Source: Viscum album | Taxonomy: Eukaryota; Streptophyta; Magnoliopsida; Santalales; Viscaceae | Direction: 5' to 3' | Length of the DNA stretch: 64,000 nucleotides | Assembly (NCBI GenBank): GCA_963277665.1 | Contig: CAUJRU010000137.1 | Location: forward strand, 1,054,001-1,118,000 | Shown here: positions 14,719 to 25,458 of the stretch, piece after piece | Layout of the letters: every line of letters begins with the position of its first letter | Numbering within the stretch: the first letter of the stretch is position 1 | Program-made: the position numbers and the translations under genes | Notes under the pieces: generated by a model | Database searches by the model: none | What the model saw: only the letters and a program-made list of their open reading frames with translations | Told to the model about the DNA's origin: nothing

Positions 14719-14726
14719 ATTCTCTC
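14719..14726. repeat. 8-bp target duplication of MITE, right
   Basis: ATTCTCTC, the right copy of the duplication described at 14137-14144. Confidence 0.6.
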
Positions 14727-16554
14727 TCTATAAGAATTCAAACATTCACCCATGAGAATCCATATATCTTGATACCAATAAAAGTGCTACCAAAAGCTAT
14801 GAAACATCCAAAATAAATCACAATATATAAAATCCAATTATAATGTATCAAGTAAATGATCTCATGGAAACACACACCAATAAGAAAAAAAATGTTATAA
14901 AATTTCATACGAAGGCCCATATGTATAAACTAACTACTGTGATACAACCTCCCTAAGGATCACCTCTAACCCACCCTCATCCGGTGGGGTAATGTTCCTA
15001 CCCAAAATTCCCTTGTAATAAAAATTATATGTCCTTAACTAATCCCACGATCCAATCTAGTGTCTCGTATCATATATCTATAGGGAGACCATGTAACACT
15101 TGACTGTATCCCTCTTATGCCTACTCGATGGCTCTAGAGAAAAAACCAGACTATTTATATAACCTAAATAATATTATGATTCCTTACAAGGTCTTTATCC
15201 ATATAAAATAGCACTATTTTTCCATGGATATATAGTCTTTAGACAAATCTGAACATCCCAAGTGATTCTACTAAATTGTCCTGGGCCTAGGCATAATTAC
15301 ACCAATGTCTTCAATCATAAGGTTATCTCGGTCCTCAATTCCTCTACCCGAGACCATAAATAAATTTTAGAACACATTCACACCCATTTAGAAATATAAA
15401 TATGTTTGTTTATGACATATAACACCCATCTCAAAATGATTTATCATCATCACTGAGTTCTTCCGACACTCTTCCTAGCCTGGACATGCCCCGTACGACC
15501 CATACTGCCACTTGTTCTCTTGTTTTATATCACACATCATAATTAATTAATCATTAACCATTATAATTAATTAATTAATTTAATACAATTCTACATAAAT
15601 ATAAAAAATCCCACTAAGCACCACTGTTATGCCAGAACATTGACCACCCATACTCTGATGGTCCATAACACACCCTCAGTACCATCCTAGATAAGATTCC
15701 TAACATATGAAACCATAAAAACATCCAATTAAATTGGATTTAATTATATATGTTAGAATAAATTTACCAACTGATGTAACTTACTTAAATCCCCAAGAAA
15801 TGGAGTGCATTCATCACTATGTGACATCCTTTATACATCCCAATAAAACACCCTTATTTTGTTAATTATTTGACCATTATTTGAGGAAATGATCATCAAA
15901 TTCTAAAATTAAATGGATCCAAGATTATAGGAAAGGAGAAGAGGGAAAATATGAAGAAAAACAATGGATCCTACCTAGAATCTCTAAAGATCACATCTAG
16001 ATCCATCCCTCTTCAAAGGAAACTCAATGAGGTCGGAAAAGGGGAGTGTAAAACTAAATAACCATATCTATGTCATCCAATCCTATATAATTATATGGGG
16101 TTTCTCCATATAAATTTTGGTATATGATCATATTTAAAAAACTAACCAGTCGAGCCAACTGTCTTACCACTAGTGCTCACTGGACAACCAGTGTTGGCTA
16201 ACCGACTCGATGGAGTGTTTAGAGGAATACTTGGGATATAGTCTATCCAATAATCTAGATGGTGAGAACAAAATCACACCCATGCAATTTAATATCCCAC
16301 CATCTAGTTAGTGGTGGCTCACTGTCTAGTTGGTGGCTTCTACAACCACCAGGCTACTTCAAACCTTCTCTGTATTTCTCTAAAACACTTGGGGTATTTC
16401 CGAAGCTTCAAACCACATTTGAAAACATAATTTCAGGACATAAAAACCTTTATTCTTACAACCTGAGCATCAGTTCTCAAAATGAACTTTCCACTAAAAT
16501 GAAAGTTAAAATTTCCTTAGTATTTTTCAATCCATAGTAATTTAGATCATTACA

Positions 16555-16559
16555 CATCA
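16555..16559. repeat. Target-site duplication of element D, right
   Basis: CATCA, right copy; the left copy at 6718-6722 is CATTA. Confidence 0.65.
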
Positions 16560-17020
16560 CTCCCGAACACATACACTATTACACCCCCAAGAAATACATC
16601 AAATGCATCTTAATAAAAACATCACCTTTCCTAGGTTGAAACACACACATTTTGAAAATTAGATAAAATATAGGATCATCCATCATTTTAATCATCATTC
16701 ATCATTTTTGAATTTAATCCACTACCCAATCTTTAATTTATGAAAAATATCTAGATCATAGTTTTTAAATATAATATATGGTAGTTGAATCAATATTTTA
16801 ATGAGAGGTACCTTCCTAAATCCCTATACCATAATATTCATTTTATAAAGTTCCTTTTAGGACATACTTAATACTCCTAAATGGAATTAATATATATCAT
16901 ATGTCCCTTCTTCATCTATGTTTAGAATTCATCATATATTTTCATCCCCTTTATTAATTAGAAATTATTTAATTATTCTTATTAATGATTTTTGAATAGT
17001 AACTATTAGATTAATGTAGC
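16560..17020. other. Unassigned spacer between D and B
   Basis: About 460 bp of AT-rich sequence with no recognised gene or repeat. Together with 52906-53754 it is the older DNA into which element B inserted. Confidence 0.45.
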
Positions 17021-17025
17021 TAAAC
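17021..17025. repeat. Target-site duplication of element B, left
   Basis: TAAAC precedes the 5' LTR of B and recurs exactly at 52901-52905. Confidence 0.85.
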
Positions 17026-18697
17026 TGTAACACCCCAATCTTCCACGGTATATTTCCCTTTTAATAATGCAATGGCGTGCATTGTACACAATTTCGAGAT
17101 TCTAACACACCACAACCAATCAAACTAGCCGTTATGAACAGTAATACCTACTTTTTGAAATTTTATAAATTTTATCTTATGAAATGGACTTAATTTTTTG
17201 ATTCGTAATGTTGAAATTATCTTAGGGTGAAATTTTGGTACTTTTCGGATAACTTTCATATTTTTATGAATAGTGAAAATTACTATATTTTAATTAAAAA
17301 CAACTTTTTAAATTGAAATAATTAGTAGTGATAAATTATTAATTTGAGTGGTTTTAAAGTATATTTATAATATATTTTTACCATTTAATACAATATTGGT
17401 CATTGGATGTAATTTCACATTTAAACCAGACATAAACAAGTGTCAATCTTTTGAAAGTTATTATCTCTTAAAAACACGCTATTTGTTTTGACAACGAGAA
17501 TTAATTTTTAAATTAATCAATGAAACTAATTTGTTTTGAATTTGGTAAAATAGACATAATTTTTTAATTTATAATATCAAATATAGCTTAGACCTAATTT
17601 TTGGTATTTTTTGGAAACTTTCATTTTTTGATGAATAGTGAAACCACTAAGTGGTAGTTAAAAAAACTGAATTTTTCATAAAACATAATTTTACCACTTC
17701 TGTGAGTGGAATTTCAAAAATCCGAGAGACATGGTTAATATCAAGGAGTAAAATGTGCTTCAATGAGATGAAAATAATTTTTGGTGAATAGTAACTTTCT
17801 AATTTTATTTACCACGGTTAAAAGTAAATAGGGTAATTAAGGGTAAAAATGATATTATTATTACTCTAACACATGTCCTAATTATATTGGACAAGTGTAT
17901 CTCGACCAAAAACAACCTTAGGAGTAAAATATTATCATTTAGGTCCACTTGTATTAGATTAGGACATTTATTATTATTTAATTCAAAGAAGAGTTAAAAG
18001 AGTTAAAATCAAAGTTTATTTACTAAAACATTTTTAATATAGGGTTATACATAAGATAAATTTGATTGTAAATATTAATTATAAAGCTAAAAAGATTTCA
18101 TAAATAATGGTATTTTATTTATTATTTTTAAACATTAAATAAATTAATTTATTTATGACACAATGGTGATGCAGTAATTACCTAATTAATGAAATATTAA
18201 AATAATTGATATTATAAATATCAAAATAAATGTAATTTGAGACTTTTTATGAATTACACTAATTTTATAGGTTAATATGACATATTATTAATGATTATAT
18301 AAATTTGTTTTGAAGAAATAATGCTTTTATGAGTTTATAAAAAACAAAATACCCCATAGTGTCAAAATTGACATAAAAGAGTTTTTAAAACAAATATTAT
18401 ATTATTAATTTATATTCAATTCTTAAAATTCTAAGGTTCGGTCAAGAGACTTATATCTTGATAGGTGTATCATTAATGGACCACTTGGGGGTAACTTGGA
18501 TGTATATAGTAAGTTTATTAACCATATAATATAAAAATACAAAGAGATATTGTAAAAGTGAAACTAATTAACTAAGAGTTAATACTTAATGATAAGGTTA
18601 ATATAAGGACCCAAACCTGTCTAAATTATATTGGTTGAGTGGTTTTAGACCCATCCCCACATTAACCTTTAAATAATCCACATTGGAGCAATTAGAA
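17026..18697 (+). repeat. 5' LTR of B, U3 part left of insertion
   Basis: This 1672-bp segment matches 48388-50062, starting TGTAACACCCCAA. It breaks off at TAGAA, where array A begins; the rest resumes at 42993. The insertion left the core promoter of B on the far side, 24 kb away from this upstream U3. Confidence 0.85.
18693..18697. repeat. Target-site duplication of array A, left
   Basis: TAGAA lies before the first A LTR and TTGAA follows the last at 42988-42992. The uninterrupted B LTR has ATTAGAAACCG at the equivalent site (about 50055-50065). So one duplication flanks the whole four-LTR block. Confidence 0.75.
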
Positions 18698-20533
18698 TGT
18701 AACACCCCGAGATTTTATGAAAAATATTCTTTTCATTAATGTCTTGTGTTGTACGCTACACCAAAAGGAGCTTGAACAACACGCATCCTTGACTTGCCTT
18801 GCATTACACGCAATCACGACCTTCCTCGATAGCGTGTGTAGTACGCAATACCGAGTTTCACTAAACAACGATATGCTATTAAAATATTATTAAAACTAGC
18901 CGTTATGAATAGTAATAACCACTTTTTGAAATTTTGTAAATTTTATTTTTCAAAATGGACTTCATTTTTGGATTCGGAATATCGAAATTAGCTTAGGGTG
19001 AAATTTTGGTATTTTTCGAATAACTTTCATATTCTGATGAATAGTGAAAATTACTAAATTTTAATTAAAAACAACTTTTTTTAATCGAAATAATTAATAG
19101 TGATAAATTATTAATTTGAGTGATTTTAAAGTATATTTAGAATATATTTTTACACTTTAATACAATGTTGGTCATTGGATGTAATTTCACATTTAAACCA
19201 GACATAAACAAGTGTCAATCTTTTGATAGTTATTATCTCTTAAAAACACGCTATTTGTTTTGACGACGGGAATTAATTTTTAAATTAATTAATGTAACTG
19301 ATATGTTTTGAATTTTGTAAAATAGACATCATTTTTGAATTCATAATATCAAATATAGCTTAGGCCTAATTTTTTGTATTTTTCTGGAAACGTTCATTTT
19401 TTGATGAATAGTGAAACCACTAAGTGGTAGTTAAAAAAACTGAATTTTTCATAAAACTTAATTTTACCGATTCTGCGAGTGGAATTTCGAAAATACGAGA
19501 GACACGGTTTATATAAAGTACTAAAATGTGGTTCAATGAGATGAAAATAATATTTAATGAATAGTAACTTTTGATTTTTTTTACCACGGTTAAACGTAAA
19601 TAGGGTAATTAAGGGTCAAATTGATATTATTATTACCATAACACATGTCCTAATTCTATTGGATAAGTGTAATTCGACCAAAAACAACCTTAGGAATAAA
19701 ATATGACCATTTAATCCCACTTGGATTAGATTAGGACATTTATTATTAATTTATTTAAAGAAGGGTTAAAATAGTTAAAATCAAAGTTTAATAAGTAAAT
19801 AATTTTTAATATATGGTTATAAATAGGATAAATTAGAATATAAATATTCATTAGAAATCCAAAAATATTTCATACATAATTATATTTTATTTGTAATTTT
19901 TAGACATTAAATAATTTAATTTATTTGTGACACAACGATGATGCAGTAATTATCTTATTAATGAAATATTGACATAATTGATGTTATAAATACCCAAATA
20001 AATGTAATTTGAGACTTTTTATGAATTCCACTAATTTTATAGGTTCATATGACATGTTAGTATTGATTTTATTAACTTTTTTAGAACTAATAATTCTGTT
20101 ATGAGTTTTACAAAAATCAATTACCAAATAGTGTCAAAATTGACATAAAATAGTTTTTAAAACAAATATTATATTAGTAATTGTTATTTTATTCCTAAAA
20201 ATCTAATGTTAGGCCAAATGACTTAGATAAGGTTATATATATTAATAATAAACAACTTGGGGTGCGTTTGGCTTGATATAGTAAGTTTATTAACCTTATA
20301 GTATAAGAACACAAGAAGACATGTTAAAAGTAAAATTATTTAACTTAATGTTAAATCTAAATGATAAGGTTAAAATAGGAACCTAAACTTGTCTAAATTC
20401 TATTGAATGAGATTATTTCGACCCATCCCCACCTTATCTCCTAAATAAATCAATTTGGAGCTATTTAAAACCGATTTTGGCTTTATAATAAAATAATATT
20501 TTTAGTTATTCCAAAGGTGCCCCTCTCCTCCCT

Positions 20534-20540
20534 TATAAAA
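20534..20540 (+). promoter_or_regulatory. TATA box, LTR A1
   Basis: TATAAAA followed by GGGCAC, preceded by a C-rich run and followed by a pyrimidine-rich stretch. It is conserved in all eight A, B and C LTRs. Transcription would be expected to start about 30 nt downstream. Confidence 0.75.
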
Positions 20541-20709
20541 GGGCACTTCCTCCCTCTCTTCCTCACACCAATTTGAGCATTAAATCTCGGACAACACCTG
20601 CCAATATCTCCTCTAAACTTCCATAGAATCATCCTAGAGGTTCTGGTCTTCTTAAAAAACCAACCCTAGTGCCCTAAGAGGAGGTTAAGAAGAGGCGCGT
20701 CAAAAAGAG

Positions 20710-22502
20710 GTAATATCCATTACCGATCCTTTCCAAATTATTTCTTCTTCAAATTCATTTTCTTTAGTTGTTTCATTATGAAGTAATAACATAAGTATCA
20801 CTCATATATTTATATGTTATTATATGTATGAAACAACCCTATTTCAACATCTATCCATCCTACAGAAAACGAAATCACTGCGCGTGCGTACGTACGGAAT
20901 ACCGTCTCCACGCCGTGGTGTAATCTATTTTCCACCACCACCTTACTTGAATGGGTATAATGGTGTAAATAATTACTATATATGATTATTATAAAGTGAT
21001 ATTGATTCTGGAATAGTATACATACACTCCAATACAATTCCACGATCATGGGAACGATATCATCGCTCGTGCGTACGTACGGAATACCATCTCCACGATG
21101 TGATGTGATTCGTTCTACATGATCTTCATTGAATAATGATTATATAAATGAATTTAATGAATAAATATGATATATAGTACATTAATACCATTCTGGAAAT
21201 GACGTATCTATAACCTAAAGAGAAGAATAAGAATTTATTCATCAAAACACGCATAAGAACAAAAAGTTATAAACACCCAAATAACAAGTAGCAATGAAAT
21301 ATTACTACTAAGAAGCTAAGAATATGACCATATATGATATCATAACAATAATTATGATTCTGTAATAAGTCAATAACATTATTTAAATCATTATACAGGA
21401 GGTTCGGACACTTACGAGGCAAATCGGACCTAAGGTAAGGAAAATATCACAATCTCATTTTTATCCGAGATTGTTTATACTTTGGTATTTACTGGGGTGT
21501 ATTTTATCATCCACATCCATGTTTCCTCAATATGTAATATTATTTCCATCCACCTACAATTTTTTAAATCCTATTTTACCCTTCGGTGAGTTTTTAGTAA
21601 AAGATATGAAAGGAATCTTTTATCGTTTTTCGTACGAGGTACTTTTTGACTTTTCCGACAAAAGTACGAAGATTTTTTTTTTAACTTATACGACATGAAT
21701 GGATTTTTAAAAAATTATTTCCAAGAAGCTTCCTTTACAAGTTTTCAAGTTTATTTTTAATCAACTTCTTTTATTTTAGAATTGTACGACATGCTAAGAA
21801 ATGAAAAGTGTTTTTGAAGGTGAAAAGATATTTTCCTCAAGAATGGAGTTCAAGTGTTTTATCAAAATTATTTTCCATCTAAGATAATAAAGGGTTCTGT
21901 TTCTATCCATATTATAACATTTATTTGAATATGTTGTGATGGAGTTATATTTTTATGAATTCCTTTATCTTATATGAATTGTTTTTTGATGTCACGATGT
22001 TTAAGATTCCCATTTTTATTACATGGGTTATGCTATGATGTATGGTTTCTGATTTTGTGGCACACATAATAATGGTATCATTATGAGATGGGTGGGACCT
22101 ATATCTCTCTACAATGCATTGGGTAAAGATTTTATATCTAATGAGATAGACATGGCTAGAATGGTAGGTTATACCAGTTCAGTGAAACAGGACTGAAACG
22201 AGGAGTGAACTCGGTTCAGAAAGGGACTTTGTCCACTAAGATAGTATTGGCAATGAGTCTTGACTAATAAGAAATGATTCTCTATGATTATGTGTGTATG
22301 CCACAAAGTTTCATGTTTTAAGTTATGATTATTGGGATTACATTTCACTACTATGATTTATCCCATGTTATGAAATTATGATCTCTTTTCCAGGTTAAGA
22401 TTTACAAAAGATATGTTCTTATGAATATGATGTGATTGATATTTCTTTTGTTTACCCTTACTGAGCATTTGAGCTCACCATTTTATGTTTTCTTTTCCCC
22501 AG
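20710..22502 (+). other. Predicted two-intron leader, LTR A1
   Basis: Intron 1 is 20710-21398 (AAGAG|GTAATA to TTATACAG|GAGG). The micro-exon is 21399-21434 (36 nt, ends CTAAG). Intron 2 is 21435-22502 (AAG|GTAAGG to TTTTCCCCAG|GAC). A CCTTACTGAGC word upstream of the second acceptor could include the branch point. Exon 1 and the micro-exon contain no ATG, whereas the introns contain many, so splicing would clear upstream starts before gag. Confidence 0.6.
20883..21110 (+). other. Twin palindrome-hairpin modules, LTR A1
   Basis: Modules start at 20883 and 21068. Each has CGTGCGTACGTACGG, containing the self-complementary CGTACGTACG, then CTCCACG. In the first, ACGG and CCGT can pair around AATA, and CCAC and GTGG around GCC. 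In the second, a CpG change (CCAT) weakens the stem. Both lie within predicted intron 1. Confidence 0.65.
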
Positions 22503-22544
22503 GACAAAAATAAAGGATTTAGGTTTAAAAAAAATAAGATCTTT

Positions 22545-22610
22545 ATGGGAGATGTTGAAGATCTTTCACCACGATTAGAAGATTATATTCCGAGTTTCCA
22601 AAGACACTAA
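22545..22610 (+). other. 21-codon upstream ORF, LTR A1
   Basis: An ATG in predicted exon 3 opens a frame beginning MGDVEDLSPR and ending FQRH. It is open at the same length in all four A LTRs. It could modulate gag translation or be chance. B and C have shorter unrelated frames here. Confidence 0.3.
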
Positions 22611-22707
22611 ACTATTACGGTCCTTGTGTGTGTATTTTTGTTATGTACTAAGTATTCTGCAAAAGTAATGTAATGTCCATGTATGTCAAGCTTCGGGTCT
22701 CTACAGT

Positions 22708-22719
22708 TGGTATCAGAGG
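22708..22719 (+). other. Primer binding site, A copy 1
   Basis: TGGTATCAGAGG lies two bases after the LTR end. It is complementary to the 3' end of initiator methionine tRNA except for the last base (canonical TGGTATCAGAGC). Confidence 0.85.
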
Positions 22720-22965
22720 AAAGGTTTAGCCAACCTTTGGAAATTAGGATGCAAGAACTTTAGTGAGATGCCTATAGATATTTCTAAGGTATGTCTAGGG
22801 ATGTCCCTAAGGTTAAGTATACGTATAGGTTATAGTACTAGAATTATGCTAACGATCATAGAATTAAACTTAAGATGTTAGATATTGAAGGTAATCCCCC
22901 TTTATTATGTTGTTTTCCCTAGCATGATTTTGGCCTCTCACACTATTCTTTTTGGGTTTTAGACG

Positions 22966-24081
22966 ATGGCTGGAACCTGAAGGAACCGTGTTGATCAATG
23001 CAATGGAAAATGAAATGATTGTCCTCCTGAACAAACAAATGTTATGGGAGATGGATTGCAAAATATTATTTCTATACTTACACAAGCTATGAATCATTCT
23101 GGACTTCCAAATGAGAAGAGAAGGGAACAATATTCTATTGAGTCCTTCACGAGGAAACGTCCACCTTCTTTCAGTGGGTCTTCTGATCCACTTGTTGCTG
23201 AACAATGGATCAGTACCACTGAAAAGATATTTTCAGTTCTTCAATGTTCTGAACATGATAAAGTCATCTTATCAGTATATCATTTGGAAGGTGAAGCTGA
23301 TCAATGGTGGAATCTTATCAAGAATACGAGGCAAAGAGATGAAATTGAGTCCATGGAATGGGACGAGTTCAAAAACTTATTTTTCAATAAGTAATTCCCT
23401 CGTATTCTTCGAACAAAGATGGAGAAGGAGTTTCTTGAACTAAAGCAAAAGGATGATGAATCTATTGGTGTATACGAAGAGAATTTTACAAGGCTTTCAA
23501 GGTATGCATCTGGCTTTATCATCCAACCTGAATGTAAAGTTGATCGATTCTTCAGTGGCTTAAAACCAAGTCTTTAAAGGGCATTAGCTATAAGAGACCT
23601 CAGTAGCTATGAAGAAATTGTGCATTGTGCTATCAAGGTAGAAATGGAAGTTGGTGTTACTTATCCATCTCATAGTTTTGACAAGAAACGAAAGATGGAG
23701 TTCAAGGAGAAATCTCAGAATAATGGTGAAAAGAAGATGAATGTTTCCTTATGCTCAAAGTGAGGAAAGAAGCATGGTGGAGATTATCTTAAAGGGACAT
23801 GTAAATGTTTCAAATGTGGAAAAGAAGGTCATCGGGCATTTGAATGCCGCAATGATGGGAAGAAGATGCCTAATGATGCAAACAAAGGAAGGGATACACA
23901 GAATGTACCTACTACACTTCAATGCTTCAAGTGCAAGGAAATGGGGCATTATGTTAATAAATGCCCTAATCCAAGGGTTAGTGATGATCGACATGAGAAA
24001 ACACTTAAGGAAAAGGAAAAAGGGAAGTCACATGCGATCACCATTGGGGATGTTGAATATAACAACGATGTGGTGGAATGA
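22966..24081 (+). pseudogene. gag: Retrotransposon gag, copy 1, four in-frame stops
   Basis: It has the same 372-codon span and no net indel relative to the intact copies, but stops at 22978 (TGA for CGA), 23392 (TAA for TAC), 23575 (TAA for CGA) and 23761 (TGA for TGT). The first fits methyl-CpG decay, and the third is a CG-to-TA change on both bases. The last removes the first cysteine of knuckle 1. Knuckle 3 is nonetheless the only complete one in the array (CFKCKEMGHYVNKC). No gag can be made from this copy. Confidence 0.92.
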
Positions 24082-24667
24082 TTAGGTGCTTATGTAATGG
24101 GATTCTAGAATAATGATGTATATAGTATCGTGGAATATTGGAATATTTATGTTTTGGTCTATTGTGGTTTTCAATAATTTTATGGCATCGGTAACCATGA
24201 AAAGTGATTGAAATATTTTTGGAAAGCAGATGATATGCACATAATGAAGGGATAAAGAAAATCTAATATGTTTGATAGTATTCATGAGCTCATGATTGAT
24301 ATAAGGACTAAGTGATATCATGGTTTGAGGATATAGAATTTTGAGGATTTTGGTATGTGGAAAGTGTTAACTTTTAACTGCATTCATGTTTTCACTAAGG
24401 TTCAATGGGTATTCAAGAGAACACATGATTAAGGCCTTTGAATGTTTGGAATATGACCAAAAAGACATATCTTATGATATATGGGGATCAACAATGGTAT
24501 TAAATCTCTGGTAATCATTTTCACTATATTATGAGAGTGGACTGCAGTATTATGGATAAGCCTAAAGATTGGAATGGACTATGTTGGACATAAGTTAGTA
24601 TTGTTTAAGGATAAAAGTTTTTTCAATATTATTTATGGGATGTTATAGTAATATAGTTTTTGAAAAA

Positions 24668-24781
24668 GGACAACCTGTAGGATGGACGACAGCCCATCAC
24701 GTCGGACAAGGCCGTGGGAATCGAACCCACAACCGAAGTGCGACTAGCCTTTATCGCCTACCACTGGCCTACAGGAAGTCC
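24668..24781 (-). ncRNA. Antisense tRNA-like Pol III unit, A copy 1
   Basis: 114 bp. On the minus strand: A box TAGGCCAGTGGTAGGC (24756-24771), B box GGTTCGATTCC (24717-24727), a 5-bp T-arm GTGGG/CCCAC with a 7-nt loop, and TTTTT right after the 3' end. The two ends, GGACTTCCTGTAGG and CCTACAGGTTGTCC, pair at 12 of 14 positions. It is not a standard tRNA: the anticodon arm and acceptor stem are not canonical. It may be a captured SINE head or a novel small-RNA gene; expression is unproven. Confidence 0.55.
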
Positions 24782-25442
24782 TTGTTTAGTAGAAACTAGT
24801 TTTATTATATTAATCAGTATCATATAAGAAGTATAAGTCCTTTTTAGGTACCATATATGATTAATCTCACTATAGCTGAACTTATGTATTTTTTGATAAC
24901 TTTTCTAACCTTTTGTTTGAGAAAGATGGAATGACCCATTATTCTATCACATGATCTGCTATCACATCACGAATGAAAAATTCACCTTTATTTATTTAAG
25001 TGTTGAAGTGGAAATTGTCCAAAGAACGACCAACGTTGAGACTATACCGAAATCACGAAAGTATTTCTTCTAATTCCAATTTCATCAACTTTAGGGAAAT
25101 GATCTTGAAAACCAAAAATGCTGTCCTAGTGCTCTTATATCTGATGAATCAGATGGTACCTTAGATCATCACAAATTTATGGCTTTGTGATTGACGGCTT
25201 TTCCATATCCATGTTCTCTACCACCCTCCATCAGAACATGATGGTTAGATTTCTCTTCTATATCCATATTTTCACCTATGTGGAAACCCAGTGATTAGTT
25301 TATTTGGGTAACTGTTAGGTTTAATACTTTTGTTTTTAAAGATTGGTTTTGGTATTCCTTTTTACGATGTGGGTTTCTATCAAAGAAACTTTCTAATAGT
25401 AAACCATTTATAACCCCGACGAATTTCGAGGGCGAAATTCAT

Positions 25443-25458
25443 CTTAAGGGGTGTAGAA
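25443..25458 (+). other. Polypurine tract, A copy 1
   Basis: TTAAGGGGTGTAGAA directly before LTR A2, with a T interrupting the G run. Upstream, GAATTTCG and CGAAATTC (25421-25440) form an 8-bp inverted repeat around AGGG. Confidence 0.75.

Larger units (their letters stand above)
6723..16554 (-). mobile_element. LTR retrotransposon D, old, non-autonomous
   Basis: Two long diverged direct repeats (6723-10018 and 12651-16554) flank a 2.6-kb internal region. Orientation is minus: read that way, the right LTR opens TGTAATGATCTAAATT, resembling the usual plant gypsy start TGTAACGACCCAAATT. The right LTR's inner edge is followed by GTTGTATCAAAG, a decayed methionine-tRNA primer site. A 5-bp duplication (CATTA/CATCA) flanks the whole. 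No gag or pol motif is recognisable, so this is a decayed or coding-free (LARD-like) element. The right LTR is longer because a MITE inserted into it. Confidence 0.75.
12651..16554 (-). repeat. 5' LTR of element D
   Basis: Right LTR, 3904 bp including a 574-bp MITE and its 8-bp duplication; without them about 3.32 kb, close to the 3296 bp of the partner LTR. On the minus strand it starts TGTAATGATCTAAATT. Short open frames inside (12771-12977, 14738-14920, 16259-16537) do not correspond between the two LTRs and are not regarded as genes. Confidence 0.72.
18698..22705 (+). repeat. LTR A1
   Basis: 4008 bp, from TGTAACACCCCGAG to GGTCTCTACA. Order inside: about 1.8 kb of U3, TATA box, predicted exon 1, intron 1 with twin palindromic hairpins, 36-nt micro-exon, intron 2, and a final segment with a 21-codon open frame. 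An AATAAA word at 22509 could serve polyadenylation. Near the start, ACACGC at 18806 and GCGTGT at 18832 form an inverted repeat. Confidence 0.9.
22706..25458 (+). mobile_element. Internal region A copy 1
   Basis: 2753 bp: 260-nt leader, broken gag (22966-24081), then about 1.38 kb with no open gene. The tail has the antisense tRNA-like unit at 24668-24781, an inverted repeat and a purine tract. No protease, reverse transcriptase or integrase motif is present in any frame. Confidence 0.85.

Noticed and set aside
21471..21698. Hydrophobic 70-96-codon frame at the same place in all four A LTRs
   Set aside because: It lies inside predicted intron 2, its C-terminus differs by frameshift in each copy, and the homologous DNA in C is not open. 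Retention is explained by overall LTR similarity.
22870..23205. Minus-strand 111-codon frame over gag, repeated at 29633-29968 and 36391-36726
   Set aside because: It is the shadow of conserved gag coding on the other strand; it has no recognisable motif and no promoter on that side.
24668..24781. A functional tRNA gene
   Set aside because: The T-arm and promoter boxes are good, but the acceptor and anticodon arms do not fit a standard cloverleaf, so it is called tRNA-like only.
24082..25458. Missing pol region hidden after gag
   Set aside because: All frames of the 1.38-kb tail were read by eye in three copies; no protease, reverse transcriptase, RNase H or integrase motif was found and the space is too short for pol.
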